This document shows positions 45,728 to 55,190 of a DNA stretch of 64,000 bases, piece after piece (positions within the stretch are counted from its first letter, which is position 1; every line of letters starts with the position of its first letter). The DNA comes from Novosphingobium sp. (GTDB taxonomy: Bacteria; Pseudomonadota; Alphaproteobacteria; Sphingomonadales; Sphingomonadaceae), in the NCBI GenBank assembly GCA_016719755.1, contig JADJYM010000012.1, forward strand, positions 553,688 to 617,687, in the 5' to 3' direction. The translations under genes and the position numbers were made by a program. The notes under the pieces were generated by a model. That model was not told where the DNA came from and made no database searches. It saw only the letters and a program-made list of their open reading frames with translations.

Positions 45728-46610
45728 GTGCATCTGTCCGCTTATCGCGGCTTCATGAAGATCGAGCAGGCCGGTGCTGAAATTGGCCGGGTTCCATTCG
45801 ACGACATTGGCGCTGTTATTGTGCGGGGCCACGGCTCGACTTTCTCTGTCAATCTTTGCACCCGCCTGTCTGAAGCAGGTGCGCCGATGGTCATTTGCGG
45901 CTCGAACCAGTCGCCGACTGCACTGCTTTGGCCCGTGCAGGGCCACTATGAACAGGGTCGCCGCATGGAAGCGCAGGCTGCGCTAACAAGGCCGCAGCGA
46001 AAGCGGCTCTGGCGCGATCTGGTGATTGCAAAGATTACGGCCCAAGCATCTGTGCTGGCTGCAACCGTCGGTCCGGACGCGCGGCTGGAACGCATGACAA
46101 GGGAAGTCTTGTCCGGTGATACGTCCAACCTCGAAGCCCAAGCTGCACGGCGATACTGGCCTCTGCTGATGGGGAGCGACTTCCAGCGCGACCGTGACCA
46201 AAGCGGCGCGAATGCAGCTCTCAATTACGGCTATGCCGTTCTCAGGGCCGGTGCGGCGCGCTCAATATTGGGGGCCGGGCTGCACCCTTCGCTTTCGATC
46301 CATCACGAAAGCCGGGGCGATGCCTTGCGCCTTGCCGACGACATAATGGAGCCGTTCCGGGCTTTCGTGGATATCATGGTCTGGCAGTTGCAACGCGAAG
46401 GGGGAGATTCGGGACCTCGAACCCGAAGACAAACGCCATCTTGCCTCCGTGCTGACCCTCGACCTCCCAGGGCGTGATGGCGTAAGTCCGATCCAGATCT
46501 GGCTCGATCGGCTTGCATCGTCTTTCGCGAAAATCTGCATGGGCGAAAGCACGACACTCGACTTGCCGTTGGCTCCGTCAGTCCTCGACCTGCAGCCATG
46601 CGCCACCTGA
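45728..46610 (+). CDS. cas1: Cas1 integrase, frameshifted as written
   Basis: Spacer-acquisition integrase. The body is typical for type II-C: GRVPFDDIGAVIVRGHGSTF, APMVICGSNQSPTALLWPVQ, NAALNYGYAVLRAGAARSIL, SIHHESRGDALRLADDIMEP. Near 46399-46403 a run of five G (four expected) shifts the frame. In the corrected frame the protein ends EIRDLEPEDKRHLASVLTLD ... LDLQPCAT at TGA 46608-46610, overlapping cas2 by 13 bases. The start is also unclear: GTG 45728 lacks about 10 residues expected before HLSAYRGF, and the sequence around 45691-45725 contains matching fragments (FIEI) in another frame, hinting at further indels. About 290 residues when whole. Confidence 0.85.
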
Positions 46611-46928
46611 GCGGATATCGTATCGTGTGGCTGATGGTCTTGTTCGACTTGCCGGTTATGACACCGGAAGAGCGCAGAGCTGCCAACGGATTTCGCAACT
46701 ATCTGCTCGATGAAGGTTTCCAAATGGCGCAATTCTCAGTATATTTGCGCTGCACCCCAAGCAAGGAAGCCGCCAGCGCGTATGTTCGCCGAATCGAATC
46801 AGCGGTCCCCTCGGACGGTAAGGTGGACATCCTTCAATTCACCGACAGGCAGTATGAAAACATCATCTGCTTCAGGGAAGGTGCGCGATGCCGCACCACC
46901 AAAACCAGCGCAACTGCTCCTTTTTTGA
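46598..46928 (+). CDS. cas2: Cas2, frameshifted near its C-terminus
   Basis: Start ATG 46598 (MRHLSGYRIVWLMVLFDLPV). Ferredoxin-like Cas2 fold, with FRNYLLDEGFQMAQFSVYLR and PSDGKVDILQFTDRQYENII. The expected ending is ...AAPPKPAQLLLF then TGA at 46926-46928, but one base is missing near 46889 (gcgcgatgcc), so the literal frame runs to 46981 with an unrelated tail. About 110 residues when whole. Works with Cas1 in spacer integration. Confidence 0.88.
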
Positions 46929-47000
46929 CCGGATTCGTTTCGGTTTCAGCGAAGAAAATGGCGCAGAAAGCATTTCCTTAGAAACACTTACTGCGCCTCC

Positions 47001-48550
47001 GTTCTAGCAGTCAGAACAATGCGGGCCAACCGCAACGGACGCTGGGCAGCTGGTCAACGTCGGTTCGTTCTAGCAGTCAGAACAATGCGGGCCAACCGCA
47101 ACTGGGCCGCGACAGGCGTATTGGTCGCGGTGGTTCTAGCAGTCAGAACAATGCGGGCCAACCGCAACCCAACTCGTCGAGCGGAACAAGCGCCTCCGGT
47201 TCTAGCAGTCAGAACAATGCGGGCCAACCGCAACAGAACTTGGTCTCGAACTCGGCGTTGTGCGGTTCTAGCAGTCAGAACAATGCGGGCCAACCGCAAC
47301 GTTGTTTGTTGGCTAGCCCGTCCTCGAAAGTTCTAGCAGTCAGAACAATGCGGGCCAACCGCAACTGCCCTGCGCCGCCTCGCCAAGTGACTTGGGTTCT
47401 AGCAGTCAGAACAATGCGGGCCAACCGCAACTGAAGTGCATTTCGGTGCGGCCCATATCAGTTCTAGCAGTCAGAACAATGCGGGCCAACCGCAACGGTG
47501 ACGACAATCGACAGCGCGGGAGTTCGTTCTAGCAGTCAGAACAATGCGGGCCAACCGCAACTACGATGGCGGAGTGGCCGGGACAAGCTTCGTTCTAGCA
47601 GTCAGAACAATGCGGGCCAACCGCAACCACGGCAACAACAACGACTTCGAGGAGCGGGGTCTAGCAGTCAGAACAATGCGGGCCAACCGCAACGACGCCG
47701 GGTTTCGTGATCGGCGTTCAGCTGTTCTAGCAGTCAGAACAATGCGGGCCAACCGCAACGGTGCGCTCGTGATGGACAAGCTCGGGCAGGTTCTAGCAGT
47801 CAGAACAATGCGGGCCAACCGCAACAACAAACGGCGTGGCCCCCTCACGTTCGGCGTTCTAGCAGTCAGAACAATGCGGGCCAACCGCAACGGTCATGTC
47901 GATCAAGGGCAGCCAGCTACGGTTCTAGCAGTCAGAACAATGCGGGCCAACCGCAACAAGTTCACCAACACCGTCTTTAACTTGGCGGTTCTAGCAGTCA
48001 GAACAATGCGGGCCAACCGCAACTATGCCTTGCATGGCTGATCTATACCGCAAGTTCTAGCAGTCAGAACAATGCGGGCCAACCGCAACGGCAACAGGAA
48101 GCGACGATTGCGGAGCTGGGTTCTAGCAGTCAGAACAATGCGGGCCAACCGCAACCAATCGGAATGGGTGCAACGCGCAAGTTTCGTTCTAGCAGTCAGA
48201 ACAATGCGGGCCAACCGCAACTAGCCTTCAGATCGCCAATCTCTTTTCGCAGTTCTAGCAGTCAGAACAATGCGGGCCAACCGCAACGTGGGCGATAAGA
48301 CGCGCGACAGGATCGCCGTTCTAGCAGTCAGAACAATGCGGGCCAACCGCAACTAAAGCGCTTAGCGCAGCATATGTGGATTCGTTCTAGCAGTCAGAAC
48401 AATGCGGGCCAACCGCAACCACCTCGATCACCAAAGGCCGCCACGACAGTTCTAGCAGTCAGAACAATGCGGGCCAACCGCAACGAGCGGCACGGGTAGG
48501 CCCTTGACGCTCGAGTTCTAGCAGTCAGAACAATGCGGGCCAACCGCAAC
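47001..48550 (-). CRISPR. CRISPR array, 24 repeats of 36 bp, 23 spacers
   Basis: The repeat on the plus strand begins gttctagcagtcagaac and ends gggccaaccgcaac; period 66. Spacers are 30 bp, with four of 29 bp. Repeats are identical except the eleventh (47658), which has G instead of T at position 2. The tracrRNA direction implies crRNAs are read from the minus strand, starting gttgcggttggcccgc, opposite to the cas genes, as known for other II-C loci. No spacer matches a segment elsewhere in this window that I could find by eye. Confidence 0.98.
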
Positions 48551-48965
48551 CAGGCCTTCAGCCCCCCCGCGTTGGTGGAGCGTTTGTGACAGGTATCCGT
48601 CAGCGGCTCTGGACATAAGGACGAGCAAAGTTGCCCAACTGAAACCGACAATCTCAACTGAGTTCAGTACGGCGTGCGCCCAATTTGACTGCCCATGCTC
48701 GGCCCAAGCCTGACCCAGCTAGGGCACCAGGCGCAGGCGGAAAGTCTCTATAGCTTTCTTGCCCAGTCAGCGACGAGAGACCAGCCGCGCGAAACCTTCA
48801 ACTGTTTGATTTTGAATAGCGATCCGAAGATATTTCGATCGACTAACTGGGTCTGGGCCGGGTCGGCACCGAATCTAAGCCGAAAGTGCCATAAATCGCA
48901 CCAAATCGCCTTCCTGAGCGGAAGTGCCTTCCGGCTTATCTTCATGATTTTCTGAAGGAAAGGGG
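48551..48965. other. Region between CRISPR array and tRNA-Thr, possible leader
   Basis: About 415 bp with no supported gene. If the array is transcribed leftwards, the leader and its promoter should lie here. No clear -35/-10 pair was seen on the minus strand within 150 bp of the last repeat. The sequence just before the tRNA 3' end would contain one boundary of the tRNA-bounded island. Confidence 0.4.
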
Positions 48966-49041
48966 TGGTGCCGCTTACAGGATTCGAACCTGTGACCCCA
49001 TCATTACGAATGATGTGCTCTACCGACTGAGCTAAAGCGGC
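48966..49041 (-). tRNA. tRNA-Thr (anticodon CGT)
   Basis: 76 bases including encoded CCA. Acceptor gccgctt / aagcggc, D-arm with agctcagtcggtagagc, anticodon stem catcatt-CGT-aatgatg, T-arm acagg-ttcgaat-cctgt. Its 3' part is copied at 26031-26075 and, in shorter form, at 9990, 24110, 24237 and 25905, so this gene is an integration hot spot. Confidence 0.95.
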
Positions 49042-49057
49042 TTACCATCTTCAAATG

Positions 49058-49131
49058 TGGAGGCCCGAGCCGGAATCGAACCGGCGTAAACGGATTTGCA
49101 GTCCGGTGCGTAACCACTCCGCCATCGGGCC
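49058..49131 (-). tRNA. tRNA-Cys (anticodon GCA)
   Basis: 74 bases including CCA: ggcccgatggcggagtggtt at the 5' end, anticodon loop ctGCAaa, T-loop ggttcgattcc. Upstream of tRNA-Thr on the same strand (16-base spacing), probably one transcript. Confidence 0.95.
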
Positions 49132-49201
49132 ATCCCCCCGAACGGGCGAGCCCGCGCAGGAACGGCGCCACTAGCCGAGGGGAAGGCGCCGTGCAACCGA
49201 T

Positions 49202-50587
49202 TCATGCGGTGTGTTTGAAGGCCAGGGTGCGGCGGGCCGGATCGGCGCTTTCAGGCGCACCCGCACGGCCGCGCCGGGGATCGTACCGTTCGCCGCGACG
49301 CGCGCGACCACCGGCAGGTCGCAGAGCTGGATCCGCGCGCCGGTTTCGCCCAGATCGGTGACCACCGCGTCGAATTCCTCGCCGGTGCGGTGCGCGCCAG
49401 GATCGCGGTTTCAGCCAGGTCGATCACGGCGCGCTCGATCTGGCCTGAGCGGGCCTCGGCCTTGTCCATCACGGCGGGCAGGCGCTCGAACGCGGCGCTG
49501 ACCGCCTCTGGCACCTCCTGCCCGCTGGCCACCGCCAGCGCGGCGCGGACCACATAGCGATCAGCCAGGCGGCGCAGCGGCGCGGTGGCATGGGCGTAGG
49601 TCGCGGCCATCGCCGCGTGCCACGGGGTCTGTCCGGCGCGATAAGGCACATAGCTGGCCCCCTGCCCGGCGCGGCGCACCGCCAGCATGAAGGCGCCGTG
49701 GCGCGGGTCGAGCGGATCGAGCGTCTTTTCGAACTGGGCGAGCGGCGCGGCGGCGGGCCAGTCCATCCCGAACGCCTTCGCGGTCAGGCGCAGGCGCGCC
49801 TCGGCGCAGGGCTCGGGCGCGGCCATCACCCGGAACAGGCCGGTGCCATTGGCCTGGAGCAGATCGGCAACCGCCATGTTCGTGGCCAGCGACAGCGCGG
49901 CGTTGCGCTTTTCGGACGGGAGCAGCGGGCGGAAGCGCAGTTCGAAGCGGCCTTGTGCATCGCGCTCCACTTCCTGCTCGGGCGGGTCGACGCGCGCCGC
50001 GCCGCGATGGTCTTCGGCGGCCGCGATCCGCCGGGCAATCTCGGCAAAGCCCGGCGGCAGATCATCGTCCGCGACGGTTTCATAGGCGAGCTTCGCGCGG
50101 CTGCGGATCACCGCGCGCTGGACACCCGCGAGGACTGCGCCGCCATCGGGAGCGATGCGGGTGGTGAAGACCACGGCCGCGCGCGGCCCGTCGGGCAGCA
50201 GGCTGGCCGCGCCTTCGGCCAGGACCGGGGGATAGAGCCCGGCCTTGCCATCGGGAAGGTAGGTGGTGACACCGCGGGTCCAGGCCTCGCGGTCCAGCGG
50301 GCCATCATCGTCGACGAACCAGGCGACATCCGCGATGGCATAGTGGAGCAGGTAATCCACCCCCGCTGGCTCGATCGCGAAGGCCTGGTCAAGATCGGTA
50401 GCCCTGGCCGGATCGAGCGTGACGAAAGGGCGCCCCGTCCAGTCGGCATGGGCGGCGGCGCGCGCCAGGCGGCCTCCTCCGCGGCAGCCTGGACTTCGGG
50501 CGGAAAGGCGGGCGGAACGCGGTACTGCGCGCGGATTGCGGCCAGGCCATCGGCCAGCAAGCGGTCGGGATCGCGCAGTGCCTTCAT
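49202..50587 (-). CDS. RNB-domain ribonuclease (RNase II/R-like), frameshifted
   Basis: About 460 residues when reconstructed. Start ATG 50587 (MKALRDPDRLLADGLAAIRA). The catalytic RNB region reads ARATDLDQAFAI, then YLLHYAIADVAWFVDDDGPL with the aspartates that bind Mg, and later TAPLRRLADRYVVRAAL. It degrades RNA 3' to 5'. Frame breaks near 50470, 49395 and 49255; the corrected C-terminus is ...ARRTLAFKHTA. It lacks the cold-shock domains of full RNase R at its N-terminus, so it is a short form of the family. Confidence 0.75.
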
Positions 50588-50726
50588 AGGCCTGGGCGCA
50601 GCCGCTGCATCGGTCTTGCCAAGGCGGCGCGGGAGGCGTTTAGAAGCGGCGCGGCATTGACGCCGCCGCCAGCCCCTTAGTAAGCGTTGCTTACAAAATT
50701 CGCATCCCCAAGGAGAGCCCAAGCCC

Positions 50727-51841
<1,115 letters not shown>

Positions 51842-51918
51842 CCGCCTTTCACCGTTCGGGTCGAGCGAAGTCGAGACCGGGCGGCGGCCTCGCTCGCTCG
51901 ATGCGAACGGGGAATGGA

Positions 51919-52751
51919 ATGGAACAGTTGCTACCAGCCGCAGCCACGGCGGCACCCAGGGGGTCTATACCCACCAGAGCGCCGAAACCGGCACGCCGAT
52001 GACCTTTTCGGTCTTCGTGCCGGACCACGAACCCGGCGTGAAGCTGCCGGTGCTGTGGTATCTGTCGGGGCTGACCTGCACCCATGCCAATGTCACCGAA
52101 AAGGGCGAATTCCGCCAGGCCTGCGCCGAGGCGGGAATCGTCTTCGTCGCCCCGATACCTCTCCGCGCGGGCCAGAGGTGCCCGACGACGATGGCTATGA
52201 TTTCGGCAAGGGTGCGGGCTTTTACGTCGATGCCACCCAGGCGCCGTGGTCCACCCATTTCCGGATGCGCAGCTATATCGAGCAGGAGCTACCGACGCTG
52301 ATCGCCGAGCATTTCCCGGCTGACCTGGCGCGGCAGGGGATCACCGGGCATTCGATGGGCGGCCACGGTGCGCTGACCATCGGCGCTGCGGAACCCAGAC
52401 CGCTTCCGCTCGGTCAGTGCGTTTTCTCCGATCGTCAGCCCGCTGAACTGCCCGTGGGGCGACAAGGCGCTGACCGGCTATCTTGGCCCCGACAAGGCCA
52501 CCTGGCGCGAATACGATGCCTGCGCGCTGATCGAGGACGGCGCGCGCCTGCCCGCGCTGCTGGTCGATCAGGGCGATGCCGATGGCTTCCTGCACGAACA
52601 GCTCAAGACCGGGCTGCTGGTGATGGCGGCGCGCAAGGCCGGCATTCCGGCGACGATCCGGATGCAGCCGGGCTACGACCATTCCTATTACTTCATCTCC
52701 AGCTTCATGGCCGATCACGTGCGCTGGCACGCCGAAAGGCTGAAGGGGTGA
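51919..52751 (+). CDS. fghA: S-formylglutathione hydrolase, frameshifted
   Basis: Esterase that releases formate and glutathione from S-formylglutathione. Segments in several frames give one protein: SRSHGGTQGVYTHQSAETGT, LPVLWYLSGLTCTHANVTEK, FYVDATQAPWSTHFRMRSYI, nucleophile Ser in GHSMGGHGALTI, DQGDADGFLHEQLKTG (Asp) and PGYDHSYYFISSF (His). Ends ERLKG at TGA 52749-52751, overlapping the next gene as GTGA. At least four indels are needed to join the pieces. Confidence 0.88.
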
Positions 52752-53169
52752 GCAAGCCCAGCCTGGCCGCGATCCTGGCGGACTTCGCGCCGGAGCAGGC
52801 CGCGCTGCTGCCGATCCTGCACGAGGTCCAGGCCGCCTTCGGCTGCGTCGATGCGCAGGCGGAAGCGGCGATTGCCGCCCGCTCAACCTCAGCCGCGCCG
52901 AAGTGCATGGCGTAGCCAGCTTCTATCACGACCTGACGCCACAGGCCGATCCGAGGCCCCGAAGTGCAACTGTGCCGGGCCGAAGCCTGCCAGGCGCGCG
53001 GCGTGGAGGCGCTGGTCGCGGCGGCCAGGGCGGCGGCGGCGAGCCGGGTGCAGCTGAAGACGATCTAGTGCCTGGGCCTGTGCAGCAGCGGCCCGGCAGC
53101 GCGGGCAGGCGTCACGCTCCACGCCCGGCTCGATGCCGGGCGCTGGCCGCGCTGGTGAACTCGCTATGA
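52748..53169 (+). CDS. fdsG: NAD-dependent formate dehydrogenase gamma subunit, frameshifted
   Basis: NuoE-like subunit with a thioredoxin-like [2Fe-2S] site. GTG 52748 begins SKPSLAAILADFAPEQAALL and PILHEVQAAFGCVDAQAEAA; then RAEVHGVASFYHD, a C-x4-C element (LCRAEACQARG) and CLGLCSSGPAA. It ends ALVNSL at TGA 53167-53169, overlapping fdsB by 4 bases. Electrons pass from here to the FdsB FMN/NAD site. Three or more indels. Confidence 0.82.
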
Positions 53170-54676
53170 CCACGGTCCGGATCTCCGACGATGCCCTTGG
53201 CCTGGCCTGCGGCGCGGATGCGGTGGCGGCGGCGTTCCTGCGCGCCGGCTGCACGGTGGAACGCGTGTCGAGCTGGGGCATGCACTGGCTGGAACCGCTG
53301 GTCGAGATCGATGGGCTGGGCTTTGGCCCGGCCACGCCGGGGACGTCGCCGCGATCCTGACGGGCACCAGCGCCAAGGCCATCGGTCCGATCGCCGACCA
53401 CCCCTTCATCGCCGGGCAGCAGCGGCTGACCTTCGCCCGCGCCGGGCGGACCCGGCCGCTCAGCCTGGAAGACTACGCCGCGACCGGCGGCTGGGCCAGG
53501 CTGACCCGCGCGCGCGGCATGGCGCCCGCCGAGTCATCGCCGAAGTGCCGCAATCGGGCCTGCGCGGGCGCGGCGGGGCGGGGTTCCCGGCGGGGATCAA
53601 GTGGCAGACCGTCGCCCAGCGCCGGGCCCCCGCAAATATATCGTCTGCAATGCCGACGAGGGCGACAGCGGCACCTTTGCCGACCGGATGCTGATGGAAG
53701 GCGATCCGTTCCAGCTGATCGAGGGCATGGCGATCGCCGCCCACGCAGTCGGCGCGGGGCAAGGCTATATCTACGTCCGCAGCGAATACCCCCACGCCAT
53801 CGCCAAGCTGAACGCGGCCATCGCGCTGGCGGCAGAGCATATCGCCCCCTTCGCCATTGAAGTGCGCGTCGGCGCGGGCGCCTATGTCTGCGGCGAGGAA
53901 ACCTCGCTGCTCAACAGCCTTGAGGGCAAGCGCGGCGAAGTGCGCGCCAAGCCGCCGCTGCCCGCGCTACAAGGGCTGTTCGGCTGCCCGACCGTGGTCA
54001 ACAACGTGCTGACGCTGGCGGCGATCCCGCACATCCTGGCCGGGCGGGGCCGCGCTTTACGACAGCCCGGGGCATCGACCGCTCCAAGGGGACCATGCCG
54101 ATCCAGCTGGCGGGCAACGTCAAGCACGGCGGGCTATACGAGACCGCCTTCGGGATCAGCCTCGACCAGCTGGTGAACGCGATCGGCGGCGGCACCGCAT
54201 CGGGCCGCCCGGTCAAGGCCGTGCAGGTCGGCGGGCCACTGGGGGCCTACATCCCGCCCAGCCAGTTCGACCTGCCGTTCGATTACGACGCCTATGCCGC
54301 GGCCGATGCGCTGATCGGCCACGGCGGGATCGTGGTGTTCGACGACAGCGCCGACATGGGCGCGATGGCGCGCTTCGCGTTTCAGTTCTGCGCGGCGGAA
54401 AGCTGCGGCAAGTGCACCCCCTGCCGGATCGGATCGACGCGCGGCGTCAAACTGGTCGACCGCATCCGCGGCGGTGGCAAGCCGCGCCCGACGCGGTCGA
54501 AGCGCTGCCCCAGATGCACAACGCCCGCAAGGCCGCGCAGCCGCGCCGAGGACCTCCAGCTGCTGGAGGACCTGTGCGAAACCATGCAGCTGGGCTCGCT
54601 CTGCGCGCTGGGCGGGTTCACGCCCTATCCGGTGCGTTCGGCGCTGAAGCACTGGCCGGAGGATTTCGAGCGATGA
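53166..54676 (+). CDS. fdsB: NAD-dependent formate dehydrogenase beta subunit, frameshifted
   Basis: NuoF-like flavoprotein that reduces NAD. Start ATG 53166 ([20 protein letters not shown]). [20 protein letters not shown] (NAD/FMN loop), [40 protein letters not shown], and the [4Fe-4S] cluster [19 protein letters not shown] with the late C in [12 protein letters not shown]. Ends HWPEDFER at TGA 54674-54676, overlapping mobA. Several indels near 53340, 53530, 53620, 54050 and 54480. Confidence 0.88.
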
Positions 54677-55190
54677 TCCTCGGCGCGGTCCTGGCCGGCG
54701 GGCAATCGAGCCGCTTCGGCAGCGACAAGGCGCTGGCCGAGCTGGGCGGTGAAACGCTGCTGGCCCGCGCGGTTGCGACCCTTTCGGGCTGGTGCGACCA
54801 GGTGGTGGTGGTCGGCCGCGAGGACGCCCCGCCCCACCCTGCCCGACTGGCCGGCCCCGGCATGGGGCCGCTTGGCGGGATCGCCGCCGCGCTGCATCTG
54901 GCGCGCGATGAAGGCTATGCGCGTGCTGACCTGGGGGTCGACGCCGCCGGCCTGCCGGAAGACCTGCCCGCGCTGCTGGCCCCGCCCCGCCTATCTGGCC
55001 CGCAGCCGGTGGTCGGCCTGTGGCCGGCCAGCGCGGCAGCGCGGTCGAGGCGATCCTGCGCGGCGACGGCAGGCACTCGCTGCGCGCCTCGCCGAAGCGA
55101 CCGGCGCAGGGCGGTGCGGCTGGGCCACCTGCCAACATCAACACGCCGGCCGATCTGCCGGCGGCAGGCGGGAACCATGATGGGCTATGA
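54673..55190 (+). CDS. mobA: Molybdenum cofactor guanylyltransferase, frameshifted
   Basis: Attaches GMP to molybdopterin to make the bis-MGD cofactor that the FdsA subunit needs. Nucleotide-binding start [20 protein letters not shown] with the LAGGxSxRxGxDK signature, then GPGMGPLGGIAAALHLARDE and VVGLWPA. Indels near 54935, 55005 and 55045; ends INTPADLPAAGGNHDGL. Overlaps fdsB at its start and fdsA at its end, placing cofactor synthesis in the enzyme operon. Confidence 0.85.

Noticed and set aside
47019-48041. Open reading frames through the CRISPR array with a repeated VLAVRTMRANRN pattern
   Set aside because: These are translations of the 66-bp repeat unit (22 codons), not a repeat protein.
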